64,000 bases of DNA from Chrysoporthe austroafricana (taxonomy: Eukaryota > Ascomycota > Sordariomycetes > Diaporthales > Cryphonectriaceae): the NCBI GenBank assembly GCA_001051155.2, contig JYIP02000006.1, positions 310,001 to 374,000 on the forward strand, in the 5' to 3' direction. The notes beneath the pieces are model-generated. The model saw nothing but the letters and a program-made list of their open reading frames with translations, searched no databases and was not told where the DNA came from. The number at the start of each line of letters is the position of its first letter. Position 1 is the first letter of the stretch. Position numbers and translations under genes: made by a program. Positions 1-12,480 of the stretch are shown one piece after another.

Positions 1-963
1 TTTAACCACCAATATGGTAAAGAAATGGTCGAGTATCTCATCGAAAATGGCGCCGATGTCATGCAAATGGCAATCTCCTGGGCAGTGCCCTGTCAGTTTC
101 GGCTTGCAACAGTATGCTGGAGGTTCTCAATTTTCTTCCAGATCGAGAGGCCTTGACCAATGCACAGGATTCGATGGGCAGGACGCCTATTCACCTAGCT
201 TCGCGGAAGGGTTACGAAAACTTCAAAATCACCCTCGGTGCTGGCAGGAATGTCAAGGCCAAGGACATATTTCGTACTGCCCTCCACTGGGCAGCCTAAC
301 ATGCACACCCAAATATTGTCGAGGAATTTCTTTCCGAGGTTGGAGTGGGGATTGTTGACGAACCTGATATTGACAGTTGGACACCACTGATATAGGCGGC
401 TCGCGGCTTGCCGATTTCGGAAGAGAAAGATGGAGAAGGGAGAAAGAGAGACCAGGAGGAAGTGATCCGAATTCTGCTACGAAACGGTGCCAGTCGGTCG
501 GTCCGCGGTACGGCTAACGAGAAGAGCTAGTCTGTGCTGAGGGTTGCGAAGTATAGCCACGCGGACAGAGATCTCATGAGGTTGCTAGAGTATGGTCTTG
601 ACGAGACAAGGGTATACTGGGAGCCCAAAGGTGAGGGTTAGATCTGGGATGTGGCTTATGTGAAGGACCACTACTGTGATAGCTGTTTTTGGTAAGTTTC
701 CATCCACTTTGCTTTTATTGATAACCATTGCTTAGCCCGATGAAATTCTGACTTGATATTGATCAGCACATACGTGGGATAAGGTACCGCTGCGAAACAT
801 GCAGGACGAATCTTTGTCACAAGTGCTATCAGTATCAGGACATCATTCACACCATCGTCTGCAAATGCCCGAAATTCGAGGACTTCGGCCCGGAGCTGCA
901 GGAAACGCCGAATTCGCCGGATGAACCTACATCTTCAAACGACAATAAGTTGTCAGAGTCATA
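1..963 (+). pseudogene. Decayed ankyrin-repeat / ZZ zinc-finger gene (5' truncated by window edge)
   Basis: Frame 1 at the left edge reads an ankyrin helix pair (EMVEYLIENGADV). After a frame change near position 100, frame 3 continues with typical ankyrin text (GRTPIHLAS, TALHWAA) to about position 600. Positions 666-850 encode a ZZ-type zinc finger, with the cysteine pairs CDSC, CETC and CHKC followed by a histidine. A likely 75-bp intron (692-766, GTAAGT...CAG) splits the zinc finger. The frame is broken by at least four stops, after TALHWAA, before AARG, after NEK and before IWD. Each sits where a Gln codon would fit, so CAR-to-TAR changes as in RIP are the likely cause; there are also frame changes. 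In fungi, ankyrin plus ZZ proteins are common, often NLR-like or of unknown role. No function is expected from this copy. The true 5' end lies outside the window. Confidence 0.75.
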
Positions 964-1463
964 GTCGTTTATAAGCGTTCCAGAGTTGGACTCGGACTAA
1001 TGGAGTACTGTTTGTTTGTTATTATTAGCTACTCGGCCAAAATGGTTGCCCCAGTCAGCAAGACTGGTGCTATTGAGCAATTCTGAGCGTATAGCTTCAG
1101 ATGCAGCAATGAAAATTGCCATCAGTGTTGTGGCCCAAGTTCAACATACAAGCGGAAGAATAAATTATAATTACCCATTAAACTTCCGAAAGACAGTATT
1201 CTAATTCGTTATAATGTTACGGTCGGCCGAGCCCGCCCGCAAGATAATGCTTCTCTTTCTTGTAATCTCAGAAACAATCTTGATCAGCCTGTCCTTCTCG
1301 TCTGTCGTACCTCACCATCACGGCTCAGCGGGTATCTTACTACCCTCGTCTAATACCGCCAGCTTGTATTAATATCCGAATTGAAAACCCGACCTCTACT
1401 ATATTTCATCACTGTGTCCTTTGCTGCTCTGGTACCCCGGGCGTCTTCCCCTCGTAGTAATCA
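964..1463. other. Spacer between the ankyrin pseudogene and the transposon nest
   Basis: This stretch has ordinary base composition. I see no sustained reading frame, RNA gene or repeat in it. Confidence 0.5.
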
Positions 1464-1521
1464 GCAAAGCTTCGCCTATAGTGAGCTTAGTTGATTACTA
1501 AGCGAGCAAGCGAAACTTTGC
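1464..1521. repeat. Nested hairpin (imperfect 58-bp palindrome) at the left flank of the nest
   Basis: The outer arms GCAAAGCTTCGC (1464-1475) and GCGAAACTTTGC (1510-1521) pair with one mismatch. The inner arms GCTTAGT (1485-1491) and ACTAAGC (1497-1503) pair perfectly around a 5-base loop. It lies just outside the AT-rich block. Helitrons carry terminal hairpins, but I cannot show that this one belongs to the element. Confidence 0.6.
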
Positions 1522-2089
1522 TTAGTTGAATTCTCTCTAGGGGGTCCTGAAATCCGTATACGGACCAGGCTTGGCATATACCCATTTGATAATTGGTCTG
1601 GACTATTCGTTCCGAGGAAGGGTTAGGGTCCTGCAAGGGTTTAAGGGTTTTGGGGGGGGGGGTCTAGGGGGTTTCTTCTTAAGAATTCGCTATAGATTTT
1701 TTGAAATTCGATTTCTATACCAAAATACTAAAATATTAAAACGTTTCTGTATTAATTATTATTATTCTCTTTCTATATTAATTATTATTATCTTTTTCTA
1801 TTACTATTAATATTTTAAAAAAGCGAATTAAATATAATATAATATAAAATGCTATTTATAATTAAAAGCTAATATTCTTAAGTTATTGCGATATTTATAG
1901 CGCTTTATTATAATAGAAAATGGGATATTTAGCTATTTATTTTTTTATAGTTTTTCGATTAAAATTTACGATAATATTGCTATTATTTATTTTAAAAAGC
2001 TTTTATCGATTAAGCTTTTTTTGTTATTAATCGTTATTATAGCTATATATAAGCTTATTATAAGGTTATATAATAAGCTTGCCGATTAA

Positions 2090-2176
2090 GTTAATTATTA
2101 TTAAGCCAGCTATTATTAAGCTAGCTATTATTAGGTTAGCTATTATTAAGCTAGCTATTATTAAGCTAGCAATTTT
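2090..2176. repeat. Short tandem array, about 16-bp unit (ATTATTAAGCTAGCT-like)
   Basis: About five consecutive near-copies of a 15-16 bp unit, differing mainly at C/T and G/A positions. The array sits near the presumed 5' side of the Helitron, outside its recognisable coding part. Confidence 0.75.
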
Positions 2177-3420
2177 CTTAGCTAGTATTTTTTGTAATAT
2201 TAAATTTTGCTTTTAGTATTCTTATTCGATTTGCTCTTTTAGTATTATAAAACTAATAAAAGCAGCTTTTGCTTTTTCCTAAAATATAGCTAAACATGCT
2301 TATTTCAAGCCAAAATATATTTTATATTTCCTTTCCTATTTCTATTATTCTTTATATTCTTTTTTATTATTACAGCTAGCAAAAAAAAAATAAATATAAT
2401 CGTTTTTTTTAGCAAAATATTAATCCTGAAAATATACTTAATATAGCTACTATTAAATACAAGCTTGCTATAATTCAATAATGCTATTATATTTAAACTT
2501 ATTATAGCAAAGCTTATTTTTAAGCCTTTATTATCGAAAAGTTATAATTTCAGATATAATAATACAAAACTTATATTTCTTTTTTGCAAGAAGAATTTAA
2601 TAATAGCAGTATTGCTTTTTTTAATAGTAAAAACGATTTATAATATTTTAACTTTTTCTTAGCCCAAACTTAATTTGCTTATTTCGAATATAGCATTTGC
2701 TATATCTTTTGCGCTTAGCATTATTGAATAAATATAGCTTAAATCGAAATTTATAGTTTGATTTGCCAGTAATATAATGCTTAAATAACCGATTTCAACT
2801 TTATTATAAAGCTAAAATAATATCGTTAAAGCAATTACGAAATGCTATATATTAATTTTATTGCAATAAGAAATAAGCTATATATCGATATCGAGCTTAA
2901 GTAATACGAAAAGGAAATTTGCTGCGAATACCGATTTTATTAGCTATATTTCGATTAATCTAATAGAGAATTTTCGAAATTATTATTGCTAGTATTAAGC
3001 CTTTGCAATCTTTATAGCCTTTTAGCTAGTTATTTTTCAAACCCTTTTAACTTATTTCCTTATTCTTTTTTGCTATTAAGCTTTCCGTTCTCTAGCAGCT
3101 ATATTGCTTTTATAGCAGCTTATTAAGCTATAGCTATTGCTTTATAAGAAATTCGAAAATAATAGCTAAATAATAATTTTATTTTTTCTAATTCCCAATA
3201 GCCTTTTTTTAATAGCATATCGGCTATTAAATAATATATTGCGTTATAAGCAAATACTATAAGCGATATTAATAAAGAATTTTTCGGTTAATTTTATAAA
3301 ATATTATATAAAAAAGAGCTATTTATTTATAATCGTTATAAAAAGCGTTAATTCGATATAAACTTATTTCAAAGTATTTATATTAAATATTATAGCAAAA
3401 ATTCTAATCTTTCTCAAATC

Positions 3421-3900
3421 TATTTCTTTTTTGCTAAAAACTATATAGATTTTAGCAATATTTTAACAAACCTTTTTCGCTTTTCCTAAGCCGAAAAAAT
3501 ACTAATCTCGAAAATTTATATTGCTTTTAAGATTCGTTATATCCGTAATGCTTAATATCGATACTCGGAATATATTTGCTATTTTTTCCGGGATATAGCT
3601 AAAATATATTGCATTTTCCTTCTTTTTCTATTGCAATTTAATATTATCGTAATTATATTTAATTATAATTATTTCCGAAATATATTTATTAAAGAATATA
3701 AAATCCGTAAGTATGCTATATCGATATAATTCCGATATTTAATTGCTAATTACTCTTTTTATAATAATAATAGCATATAAATTTCTAAAAAAAACTTGAA
3801 TTAATTATTAGAAAATAATATTATTCTTAATAAGCTGCTTATTTATTTTAATAATATTAATATGCAATTTGATAAAGATATTAATAATACTAATTTAGCT
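3421..3900 (+). pseudogene. DUF6570-like N-terminal segment of the Helitron polyprotein
   Basis: The frame beginning at 3421 reads, with few stops, a pattern typical of the DUF6570 region that precedes Helitron_like_N in fungal Helitrons. It has an 'EE(M/I)LI' entry to the domain, a 'YRYSEYICYFFRDI' stretch (usually a GHI-type run before a central proline-rich loop), then a 'RKYAI...FRYLIANY' block and a 'LNKLLI' run. It is in the same frame as the Helitron_like_N remnant that starts about 735 nt further on. The assignment rests on remembered family patterns, not on a search. Confidence 0.6.
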
Positions 3901-4149
3901 ATAGCAATTAATTAGATTTCGATATTCGCTATTCTTAACTTTCTTGCTAATTAATTTGAAATTGTTTAGATTTAATAATAGCTTTAAGCTAATGCTTAGT
4001 TTAAAGAAGCTTTCGTTATTATAAATCAAATAGAAATACTTGCTTTCCAATCTACCTTTTTTAACGAATTAAATCTTTCTATTCTCTTTTATTTTAGCTT
4101 TTTTCTTATATTATTTCTTATAAATAAAGGCAATCCGTTATAGCTGCAA

Positions 4150-5400
4150 TTATAAATGGCTATAAAAGATAAGATTATTATATATGCTTTCAAATATAAG
4201 AATAGCCGTTTTATAGCCTATTTTCGTTTTGCTTTTTATGCATTTAATTATTAAATAAAAAAGAAGATCCTAGAAAATAACGCTTTCTATATATATAAAT
4301 TGCATTTTAATAGCAATAAGCCTTTTACCGCAAATAAGCTTTGCAAACTTCTAGCTAGCTATCCTAAATGCAAAGCTAAAATAAATGCATTACTTAATTC
4401 GATCGTTCGTAATGCTTATAAGCTAGCTAGCACCCGCCCTTTCTAATCCAATAAATATAAATAGCTAAATGCTATTATAAATGCTTTAAGCTACTTTTCC
4501 TTTTTCTTAATATTTAGCTATATTAATTTTCATTAAGATAATTAAATACGCTACTTGCCGTAATATATAGAATAGCTAACGATATCGCTATTTAAAAAGA
4601 AATTTAAGCTTATATGCTAGAATATTAATAATAATCTTTATATTGCAATATATTAGTTATTTTTCCGGTTTTAAACCTTTTTCAATATAATTTTAATTTT
4701 CAAATTCTGCTTCGTTAATTACTAAAATCGCTAAGAATAGCAAGTATATAATAAAAAGTATAATTATAGTTTCGGTTAATACAAGCCGTTTTTATTTCTT
4801 GCTAAAAATATAAAAACCGAGCTAAGCTATTAAGCATTTGCTAAATTCTGAGAATATTATATTAATACGATCAATTCCAGTTTTCTTAGCAATAAAGAAC
4901 GTTTTCTCGGTTATAATAATATTTGCCTTTTCGTAATCGTTTCAAATTAGCTATTTACGTAAAACTATTTAATTAACTTAATCTTTCGCATTTCTATTTA
5001 TATTTGCTTCTTTTTGCATTATTTCTGCTAAAAGAAAACTAAGCTTGCACGAAAACTAATTACAGAAATCCTAGAATAAGTTAAGAAAGCAAACTATATA
5101 TAAGTTAAAAATTATTGCAATTACGTTTCAAGTTTCGAAATAGCCGTTTTCGAGCAATTAAATAAAATAAGCGTTTTGCTAATTAATTTGCAATACCGTT
5201 TCTATTTCCCTCGCTTTTTATTGCTTAAATTAGCTATTAGCAAAAAATTAAATTTTAAGCATTAATTATTTTTGCTTATTCGTAATAATTAGCGCTTAAA
5301 TTTATATTAAAGGCTTTTCAGATTAGCTAGAAAGCTAATATAAATATTAGCCTTTATATTAATTAGCATGCTATTAAGATTTATATTGCTAAATATTATT
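4150..5400 (+). pseudogene. Helitron_like_N (Rep-side) remnant
   Basis: The frame through 4156 gives a long, weakly interrupted reading: '...NAFYIYKLHFNSNKPFTANKL', then 'INALLNSIVRNAYKLAS', then a Ser-Phe-Phe-Leu-x-Phe-Ser-Tyr motif near 4490-4530. This corresponds to the conserved 'G.PTLF.TFS.AD.HW' region of Helitron_like_N. Stops are at codons that could derive from Gln, Trp or Arg codons by C-to-T or G-to-A change. The HxH catalytic region of Rep should lie further downstream but is too degraded for me to place. Confidence 0.7.
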
Positions 5401-6299
5401 TTAAAATAAAAATTAAATTAGCAATTTATAATAAGATTGCTAGTTAAATATTTCTTTATATTAGCAATCGAAATCTTTTCTTTTCTCTTATTATCCGTAT
5501 AATAAATAAGTTAATTAGCAAAAAGAATTAATCCTAATACGAAATTATGCATTATTTTTTCTGCTATAAGCTCGTTAGCAGCTTAAAAATCGTTATTCTT
5601 ATCGATTATTGCTTCGAAAGCAACTAGCCTTACTAATTTCGGATAAACAATAAAGATATACGATTAAAGTAATCTTTTCTAATTAAATATAAAAACCGTA
5701 TTATTATTTCCCAGCTCGAAAATATTAGCTATTTCAAATGGCTAACGCTATATAATTAAAAAACCAGATTGCTAATTTTATAGCTTATAATTAAAGCTTA
5801 TATCCTTAATTATTTCCTTATTTATAAGCTTAATATAATTAAGAATAAAGATTTCTATTGCATTAAGCTAATATTTTATTATCTTTTTTGCAATTTTAAT
5901 ACTTTATTAATTATAAAAGGCTAAAAATACGCTTTTTACAAGCTAGTATATTAAGCTTGCTAGCGATATTACGAATACGATATTTATAATTATTATGCTA
6001 TCGATATTCTTCCTTTTCAGAATACGAACGAATTCGAAAATTATTAAAATCTTCTAAAAACTATATTAAGCTTTTAAGAAAAGCTTGCGCATACAATTCT
6101 TAATCGAAATTTTAACCCTTTTAATAAATTTAATAAGTTCGGCTGCTAAGAAATCGATCTAAATGCTAATTGAGCTAGCAATATAAAGAATTATCTTAAA
6201 CTTAATGAAATTAGCAAAAACTATTAATTTATTTGTTCTTTAATATAATTTTATAATTTAATTATTTCTGAAAATAACTTTCTTAATAATATAATCGAT

Positions 6300-7598
6300 T
6301 TACTTAATTCTAAATATTATTTTCTATTCGAAAAATATATTTATTATTATTGCTAAATTCTTGCTAATAATAATTTTAATTTATATTATATTAATTATAA
6401 TAATATAGCTAATTATAGCAAATCTTTTATTATTAAAATTCTTTTTAAAGCTTTAAAAATAAAAGCAAAAGCTTATAGCTGCTTTAATTTTATTATTTGC
6501 TTAGCGCTTATAAATATAGCTGCTAACGAAATTAATAGTCGTATTTTATATTTTCTTTTCTATTTTCCTATTTTTAAAGCTTTTAATTATATTCTTTTAG
6601 TTAATACCGGCTTTGCTTAGCTTTAATAAGATTTAGCAAATATTAAATACTTTATTATTAACGAAAAGTTTATAATCGGCTTTAATATAATAGCTTTAAT
6701 TAATATATGCTTATAAAAAGCCTTTTTTAATTTTAATAAAATTTTTAGCAATATTAATATTCTTTTATTTAATAATTTCTATTAGCTATTATTTATTTTT
6801 GATAACCCTTTTTATTATATTAAAAAAGATTTTAAAGCTTTCAAAATTAGCAATTAAATTACTTATATAGCTATCGATTATATTGCTCGTTTGCTAATTA
6901 CTATACGTTAAACAGACTTTTCGCAAGCGGCTTTCAAGCGTATTTTTGAAAGCGTACGGATTATAAATTGCAATAAGCTTATATAAGAGCTTTTAAATAC
7001 GCGCTGCCGTTTTTACGAATCTATTATAGCTGAAAAGATTGCTAAGTTTAATAGCGCTATTCGTATTTTCCTTACGAATAAAGAAATAAATAGCTATAAT
7101 TTCGTTTATATAAACAAATTCCAGATCTTTATTGTAAATATTAAAGCTATAAATATCGGTTAAAGCTGGGATAAGGCTAATATTAGAAATGCTAATAATT
7201 TGGATTTTTATTTTCCAATTTGCTTTAGCGCCCGAATTTTTCTTTCCGAAAATCTTTATATATTTTGAAGTTTAATTAATAATACTTCTAATACTATTAA
7301 GAAGCTAGCTTGGAAAGAAAGCGTAAATTAGCAAGAGATAAGCCTTTATATCGTTTTTATTTATTTCGATAAATAAGTATTTTTTTCTTTTAATTTTCGT
7401 AAAAAGGCTGCTAATAGCTATAAATATTTAAGATTTTCTATTTATTAAAGCGAAAATAGCCGTACTTTAATACTTATTTTTAAATTTAGCTAGCAGTTTA
7501 TATATCGAAATATCGAATGCAAGCAAATTTAATTTCCTCTTTTTATTTCGTATATTATTATAGTTTATAAGTTGCAAAACTTTATTATTAATCGTATT
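6300..7598 (+). pseudogene. PIF1-type Helitron helicase remnant, first part
   Basis: A single frame (in phase with 6867) reads in PIF1/Helitron order. A degraded Walker A (GTGKS-like, now NYSKS) lies near 6420, then a thymine-rich linker. Walker B is at about 6660-6690 (FIINEKFIIG, where DEKS would be normal). A 'NTRCR' block is followed by 'FNSAIRIFLTNKEIN', then a 'VNIKAINIG' block, a 'FSARIFLSENLY' block (ARVMLT.NLW in intact members) and finally 'ISYIIIVYKLQNF' (YAITVHKSQG). The frame stops abruptly at the LTR. DE became NE at the Walker B motif, so the enzyme is dead. This is the best-supported remnant in the Helitron. Confidence 0.88.
7594..7598. repeat. Left target-site duplication GTATT of the Gypsy element
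   Basis: GTATT immediately precedes the left LTR, and an identical GTATT immediately follows the right LTR at 18246-18250. Five-base duplications are the usual product of Gypsy integrase. Removing the LTR element plus one copy rejoins the helicase frame. Confidence 0.92.
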
Positions 7599-7806
7599 TA
7601 ATAATATACGTACTGAAATATATTATAAAGCATAATTCTTCCAAGAAAATAAACTACGCTAAAAGCTTATTAAGGCATTATATAAGCCTCCCGGTAAGGG
7701 TATAGCATCCATTTAGTAAATTTATTATATATTTATTAAGGGATTTACTATAAATTTACTAAGCAAATCCATTACGAATTCATTTCGTTTATAGGTTTTG
7801 CTATTA
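7599..7806 (-). repeat. 3' LTR of the Gypsy element (left copy, 208 bp)
   Basis: It aligns without gaps to 18038-18245. I count about 29 differences by eye, all transitions. The ends read TAATAA and CTATTA, which are the mutated forms of the TGATAG/CTATCA termini kept in the other copy. A short purine-rich run lies just inside it on the - strand, where a polypurine tract would be. Confidence 0.93.
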
Positions 7807-7999
7807 ATTGCCGGCCTCTTATAACCTTTATTTACAAAAGAAGCTAACTATTAGAAACGTTTTGAATAGCAATAATACGATATAATAGGACTCTGAATTA
7901 TATAATAAGGAAAAATATAACAGCATTATTGGACAAAAGAGATTATATAGGAAATAATAATCGTTTCATAAAGCCGACTTATATTAGAATCCTAATAAG

Positions 8000-8080
8000 T
8001 AAATATACTTATACCGGGAATTTGAATAACAAATATGCTTATGCCGGGAATTAAAAGAAAACCTGCTTATGCCGGGAGCT
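8000..8080. repeat. Three spaced copies of a CTTATGCCGGGAA-like motif
   Basis: Three near-copies, at about 8008, 8036 and 8064, recur at a spacing near 28-30 bp inside the Gypsy element, a few hundred bases from its 3' LTR. They stand out by retaining CCGGG in an AT-rich background. Function unknown; possibly part of the 3' untranslated region. Confidence 0.6.
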
Positions 8081-8879
8081 TAGAATTAATTTTCCATTAC
8101 AATCGGTTTATGCTTAAAGTAAATAAATATATATAATACTTATATATAATAAGGCTAGCCGATATTTAAGTATATTTCAGTAATGCTTAATTGTATTTAC
8201 TGCCGAAATATTTAGCATAAATATAATTAAAGACTAAAATTATTTGTAAATATTAATGGAAAGTATAGCTTTCAGATAATAGAGTATTAAGTAAGTATAA
8301 TAATAATAAATATAAAATGAAATTATAATAGGATATATCGGTACGCAAAGCTAATAGCCGCATATAGTTATTATATAACAATATTATAGCCAGTTTTTAA
8401 TATAAATAGCTAAGTTTATAAATTATTAAAAGAAAGCAATACTATATATTGCTAATAATATTATATCGATAAATAATAGCTATATTTACTAATTGAAAAT
8501 AATTTCCCGGGCTTTAATAATAATTTTAAAGTTTAATAAATTGCAAAAGAATATAGCAAATAATTCTTCCTTTCCGATATAATTATAGAAATCGGTATAA
8601 TTATAAATATTAAGTTACAAAGTTTTAATTAGCCTATACGCTTAAATATAAGACTTGAGGCTTATTATGCGATTTTGGTATTGCAAAGACTAAATAGCGT
8701 TAAAATAATCCTTATTTTCATTAGCTTATTTCTGAAAAGTAGCATTGAAATCGTAATCCATATCGTCTTTAGTAAAAACGATCTTAATAGCTTTGAAATC
8801 GTATTCGAAATAGAAGATTTAGTTTATAATAAAATATAAATCCGACCGGTTAAACAAAATAATAAGATTAAAATCGCAA

Positions 8880-9730
8880 AGCTAAATAACGAACTCGTAT
8901 ATATATTTTCTTATAATAAAAGAAAAGAAGTACTAAATACGATTATCGTAAATTCCGATAATGCCGAACTTAATATTATTATAAATAGCAAAGCTATTAG
9001 CAATATAAGAACGATTAATGCCGAAATTGCCTTTCTAAATGAAATTATAGCGTATATATTCTTTGGATATATAAAAAGCTAGTATGCAATAATATACCGC
9101 AATTTCAGCTTTAATAGCTTTAGACTTAAGATTATATTTAATAAATAAAGCGAAAATAGCGCGAAATATAGCTTGTAAAGGCAAAGTGCTATTAATATTA
9201 ATTCAGGAAGCTTTGTTTAATATGGCTAATAAACTAGCTATATTCGGTAAGTTATTTTCGGTTAGGTTAATAGTATTATTTATAATTTGATAGCATTTGG
9301 CTAGCATTATAAAGTTTCGCTTTATTATAGCAAATAAGCTTAAACTAGCAATTAGTATAATAAGCTCGAGAGCTTTAAGCTTAATTAAAACTGGCTTAAT
9401 ATTCTTAGCTATTTTTTTCTAAGCAGCAAGGGCTATATTACGATTATATTCGTAAATTATAATAACTTTTGCTATATTGGCTGCATAACGTATAATATTT
9501 ACTTCCTTTTAAGTAAGGTTATTACGATTGCTTAATATTATTTGTTTAGCTTTATCTTTAATATAACGGCTATGCTTATTTCGTAAGCGATCGTTTCTCG
9601 ATATTATAATAGGAAATAAGACGTAATAAGCTATTAATAGGATATATGGAATAAGGATAAGATTACGAATAGTAAATAAATTCGGAATAAATTTAAGCAA
9701 TATTCTTTTAATAAAATTATTTATTAATCT
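8880..9730 (-). pseudogene. Unidentified third reading frame inside the Gypsy element, downstream of integrase
   Basis: The - strand frame through 9700-9509 continues past its stop to about 8980 with only a few stops. The stops sit where Gln, Trp or Arg codons could have been mutated. The deduced product is rich in Lys, Ala, Ile and Leu, with clusters such as RNDRLRNKHSRYIKDKAKQ and a later 'NFIMLAK' block, and no motif I recognise. It lies beyond integrase, where most fungal Gypsy elements have only an untranslated region or a chromodomain. It could be an extra element gene, a captured gene or part of another nested insertion. Confidence 0.45.
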
Positions 9731-10689
9731 GTTATTTATATTTTTATTCGTAATAGCATCCGCGCTAATAAGGGTATTTGGATAAAGCTTTTATCTTTCG
9801 TAAATAAAATTGGAATAATTAATTTATAATAGTATAAAATATTATAAAATAAATTCTTAAGCTTCTTTAATAATTAGCAGCCGATTAATATTGCTATTAC
9901 TTAATTCAGTATTGGGAATATAAATATTATATTCGACTTCTTAATTTATTATATTAATATAACCTTTATTAATTAGCGTTTAACGAAAGGCTATCGTATA
10001 AGCTTCTTAATAACAAAAGAAATCGTTCAGATAGTTTTTTATTACGTAAATATTATAATAAAAACGGTTTTCGCTATTATATAAATATATAGCTTACCGA
10101 TATCTTTCCAAAGAAAAGCGGTCTTTAAGCGATGCTTTATAAATATACTTAACATATTATATAATTCTGCTTTTTCGGCAAACCTTAGAAAGTTCTTCTT
10201 AAAATATAAAATATAATACTATATAAAAATTAAGCATAGCTAAATATACCGTTTCTTATTAATTTTAATTCTATAGCAAAGCATTTACGGAAAGATACGA
10301 CTTAATAATTGCATAATGCATTTTGGTTTTAGTAATATTAATAGCTTTATTAATATAATCTTTGCGGGTTTACGAAAGCTTAGCAAAATAAAGCGAAATT
10401 AATAATAATACTAGCTTAATGCTTAAAAATAATATTCAAAAATATAATAAAAGATAATAATAATAAAGCGATATAATTAGCTATAATAAGTAAATAAGGA
10501 TAATAATCGTAAGCGCGCTAATAAGAAAGGAAAATAAAGTGAATTTACTAATAGTTTACGAAATAATAGCTTTTTGCATTTGCTAGAAATTCATTTGCTT
10601 TATTTAGCAATTGCTTTTATCCCAATACGCGCTTATTACGTTACAAGTTCTTTCGATTTCTTAGAATAAATAAACTAGCTTATTCTAGT

Positions 10690-10900
10690 ATATTTTCTAT
10701 TCGTAAGTTGCGCTTTAGCTTGCTTCGTTTTCGTAAAGCAATTACGATAATATCTCCCGGTTTAAAGATTTTTTCTGCTAATAGCCGCCTTTGCTTTGCT
10801 CTTTCTTGCAATTCGGTTATAGCTTCGCATTTCCATTCGAAATTATATATTATTTCGTTTACATTTAGGGCATTATGGGATATCCATATATTATAATAGC
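10690..10900 (-). pseudogene. Probable C-terminal segment of the Gypsy polyprotein
   Basis: The - strand of this stretch is open for over 60 codons and reads a charged helix followed by a 'FKPGD' turn. A (F/Y)xxGDxV turn is common in the C-terminal part of Gypsy integrases. It lies about 640 bp past the integrase core motif. Assignment to integrase is tentative. Confidence 0.4.
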
Positions 10901-11539
10901 TAAAATAATTTATCTATTTTATTAAATATTTAATTCTGCGCGGATTACGTTTATATTTTTGCTTATAGCAATTAATTATCCTTTTTAGCTTATAATATTA
11001 ATAATTTTCTAAATATTTCTTAATATCCGAATCTTTTAGCATATTTATTGGGTCTTAATATATAAAGTTATATTTATAAAAATCCGTTTTAAAAAAGTTT
11101 GCAAGTATTAATTATATTACCGAAATTACTAAATAAATATTTATATAAAGAACTAATTTCAATTTATACGCTAAATTCTTTATTTTTCGAATAATTTGGA
11201 AAAATTCTATTTTTTATTATAAAAATTTTAGAAATAAGTTACTTAGCAATAAATACTCGTAATCCAAATGAATATATATTTAATTATTTAATTCGAAAAT
11301 TATTTAGCAATAATGCTTATTATATTGCAATTTAGCTATTATTTGCATTTCAGTAATAAAAAATTAAGCTTTTTCTTAGAAAATTTCTTTTATTAAAAAT
11401 ATTATATCTTTTATTTACTAGCCCAATAATAAGTTAAATCCGAATAGCATTTAGCTAGCTAAATATTTTATAATTCGGTTATATGCATTATTCAAATTAA
11501 ATTATAATACCGGTATTATTTCGGTCTATTCTATATTAA

Positions 11540-11750
11540 AGTAAGCGATTATAAAATGCCGAATTGCTATTTTAATTATTCGGTTCTTTATTTCAGATTG
11601 CTTATCCGTTTGCGGATACGAGGCGGTAAAGTAAGCAAGTTTTATTCCAATAGTTTCTTATAAATATTTCCAGAATTCCGATAGGAATTTCGAATCTCTA
11701 TTTGAAATAATCTTTTTGAGTATTTCTTAGCTAGTAATATAAAATATTCG
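11540..11750 (-). pseudogene. Gypsy integrase core remnant
   Basis: The - strand reads a clear rve-type core: 'SNRDSKFLSEFWKYL' followed by 'GIKLAYFTASYPQTDKQSE'. Intact Gypsy integrases have SDR..F...FW and S.AYHPQTDGQSE here. Replacement of the catalytic Asp by Asn, of His-Pro by Tyr-Pro and of Gly by Lys/Arg-type codons fits G-to-A and C-to-T change. Confidence 0.9.
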
Positions 11751-12404
11751 TAAAATAAAGATTGCCCAGTCTGCTATAATATATATTGCATTGCTTAATA
11801 TAATAATCGTAGCTTTAAAATATTTATCTGTAATTATAAGAAATGCATTTAAGAATAGCATTTTAATTAAAGCTTATATAATATTTATAAATAGTATTAT
11901 TAGTAATCTTATAATAAAGTTTATAATAATAATATAGAATAGGATTAATAGAGATAATATAAGCTATATTTCTTTTAAAAGTTGCTATAAGTCGTTTTTA
12001 TTCTTATTATAAGCTCGATATATCGATATATAATTATATATTTTAATATAGCAATATTTAATAACGAATCGATCCGTTAAGTTATATTATATGCAGTTTA
12101 TACCGAAATAGTATTTTCTATTATAAACTTTTTTAATAAAATTTAATACTATTTTATTCGGGATATATAATTATTATTTCCTATAATAATCTTTAAGAAA
12201 TAATAAGCTATTATAATCTAATATAAAAAGTAATTAAGCAATTTTATTTGAATCTTTTAATTATTCGATTATTTTGAATTATAAAGAGTATTTTTCGTAT
12301 CCTTTTTTAATACGCCTTTTTATTTCGCTATTTATAAATATTTTATTAAAAACTTGGATAAATTTGTCTTTTTATATTTTATTTAGAACGCTTTTATTAT
12401 CGAT

Positions 12405-12480
12405 AAATTTTTGAGTAAATAGTAATTTTGATATAGCATTTGCAAGAATATTCGATTTTTCCGGTATATAATATGCTTTC
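12405..12480 (-). pseudogene. RNase H / connection-domain end of Gypsy pol
   Basis: The - strand reads YYIPEKSNILANAISKL, matching the conserved Gypsy sequence in which a 'Y.PGK.N..ADALSR' block ends the RNase H domain. It lies between RT and integrase, as expected for Gypsy. Confidence 0.85.

Noticed and set aside
1619..1660. Telomere-like GGGTTAGGG at the left edge of the AT-rich block
   Set aside because: Only a single TTAGGG match, followed by degenerate G-rich sequence; not a telomeric array.
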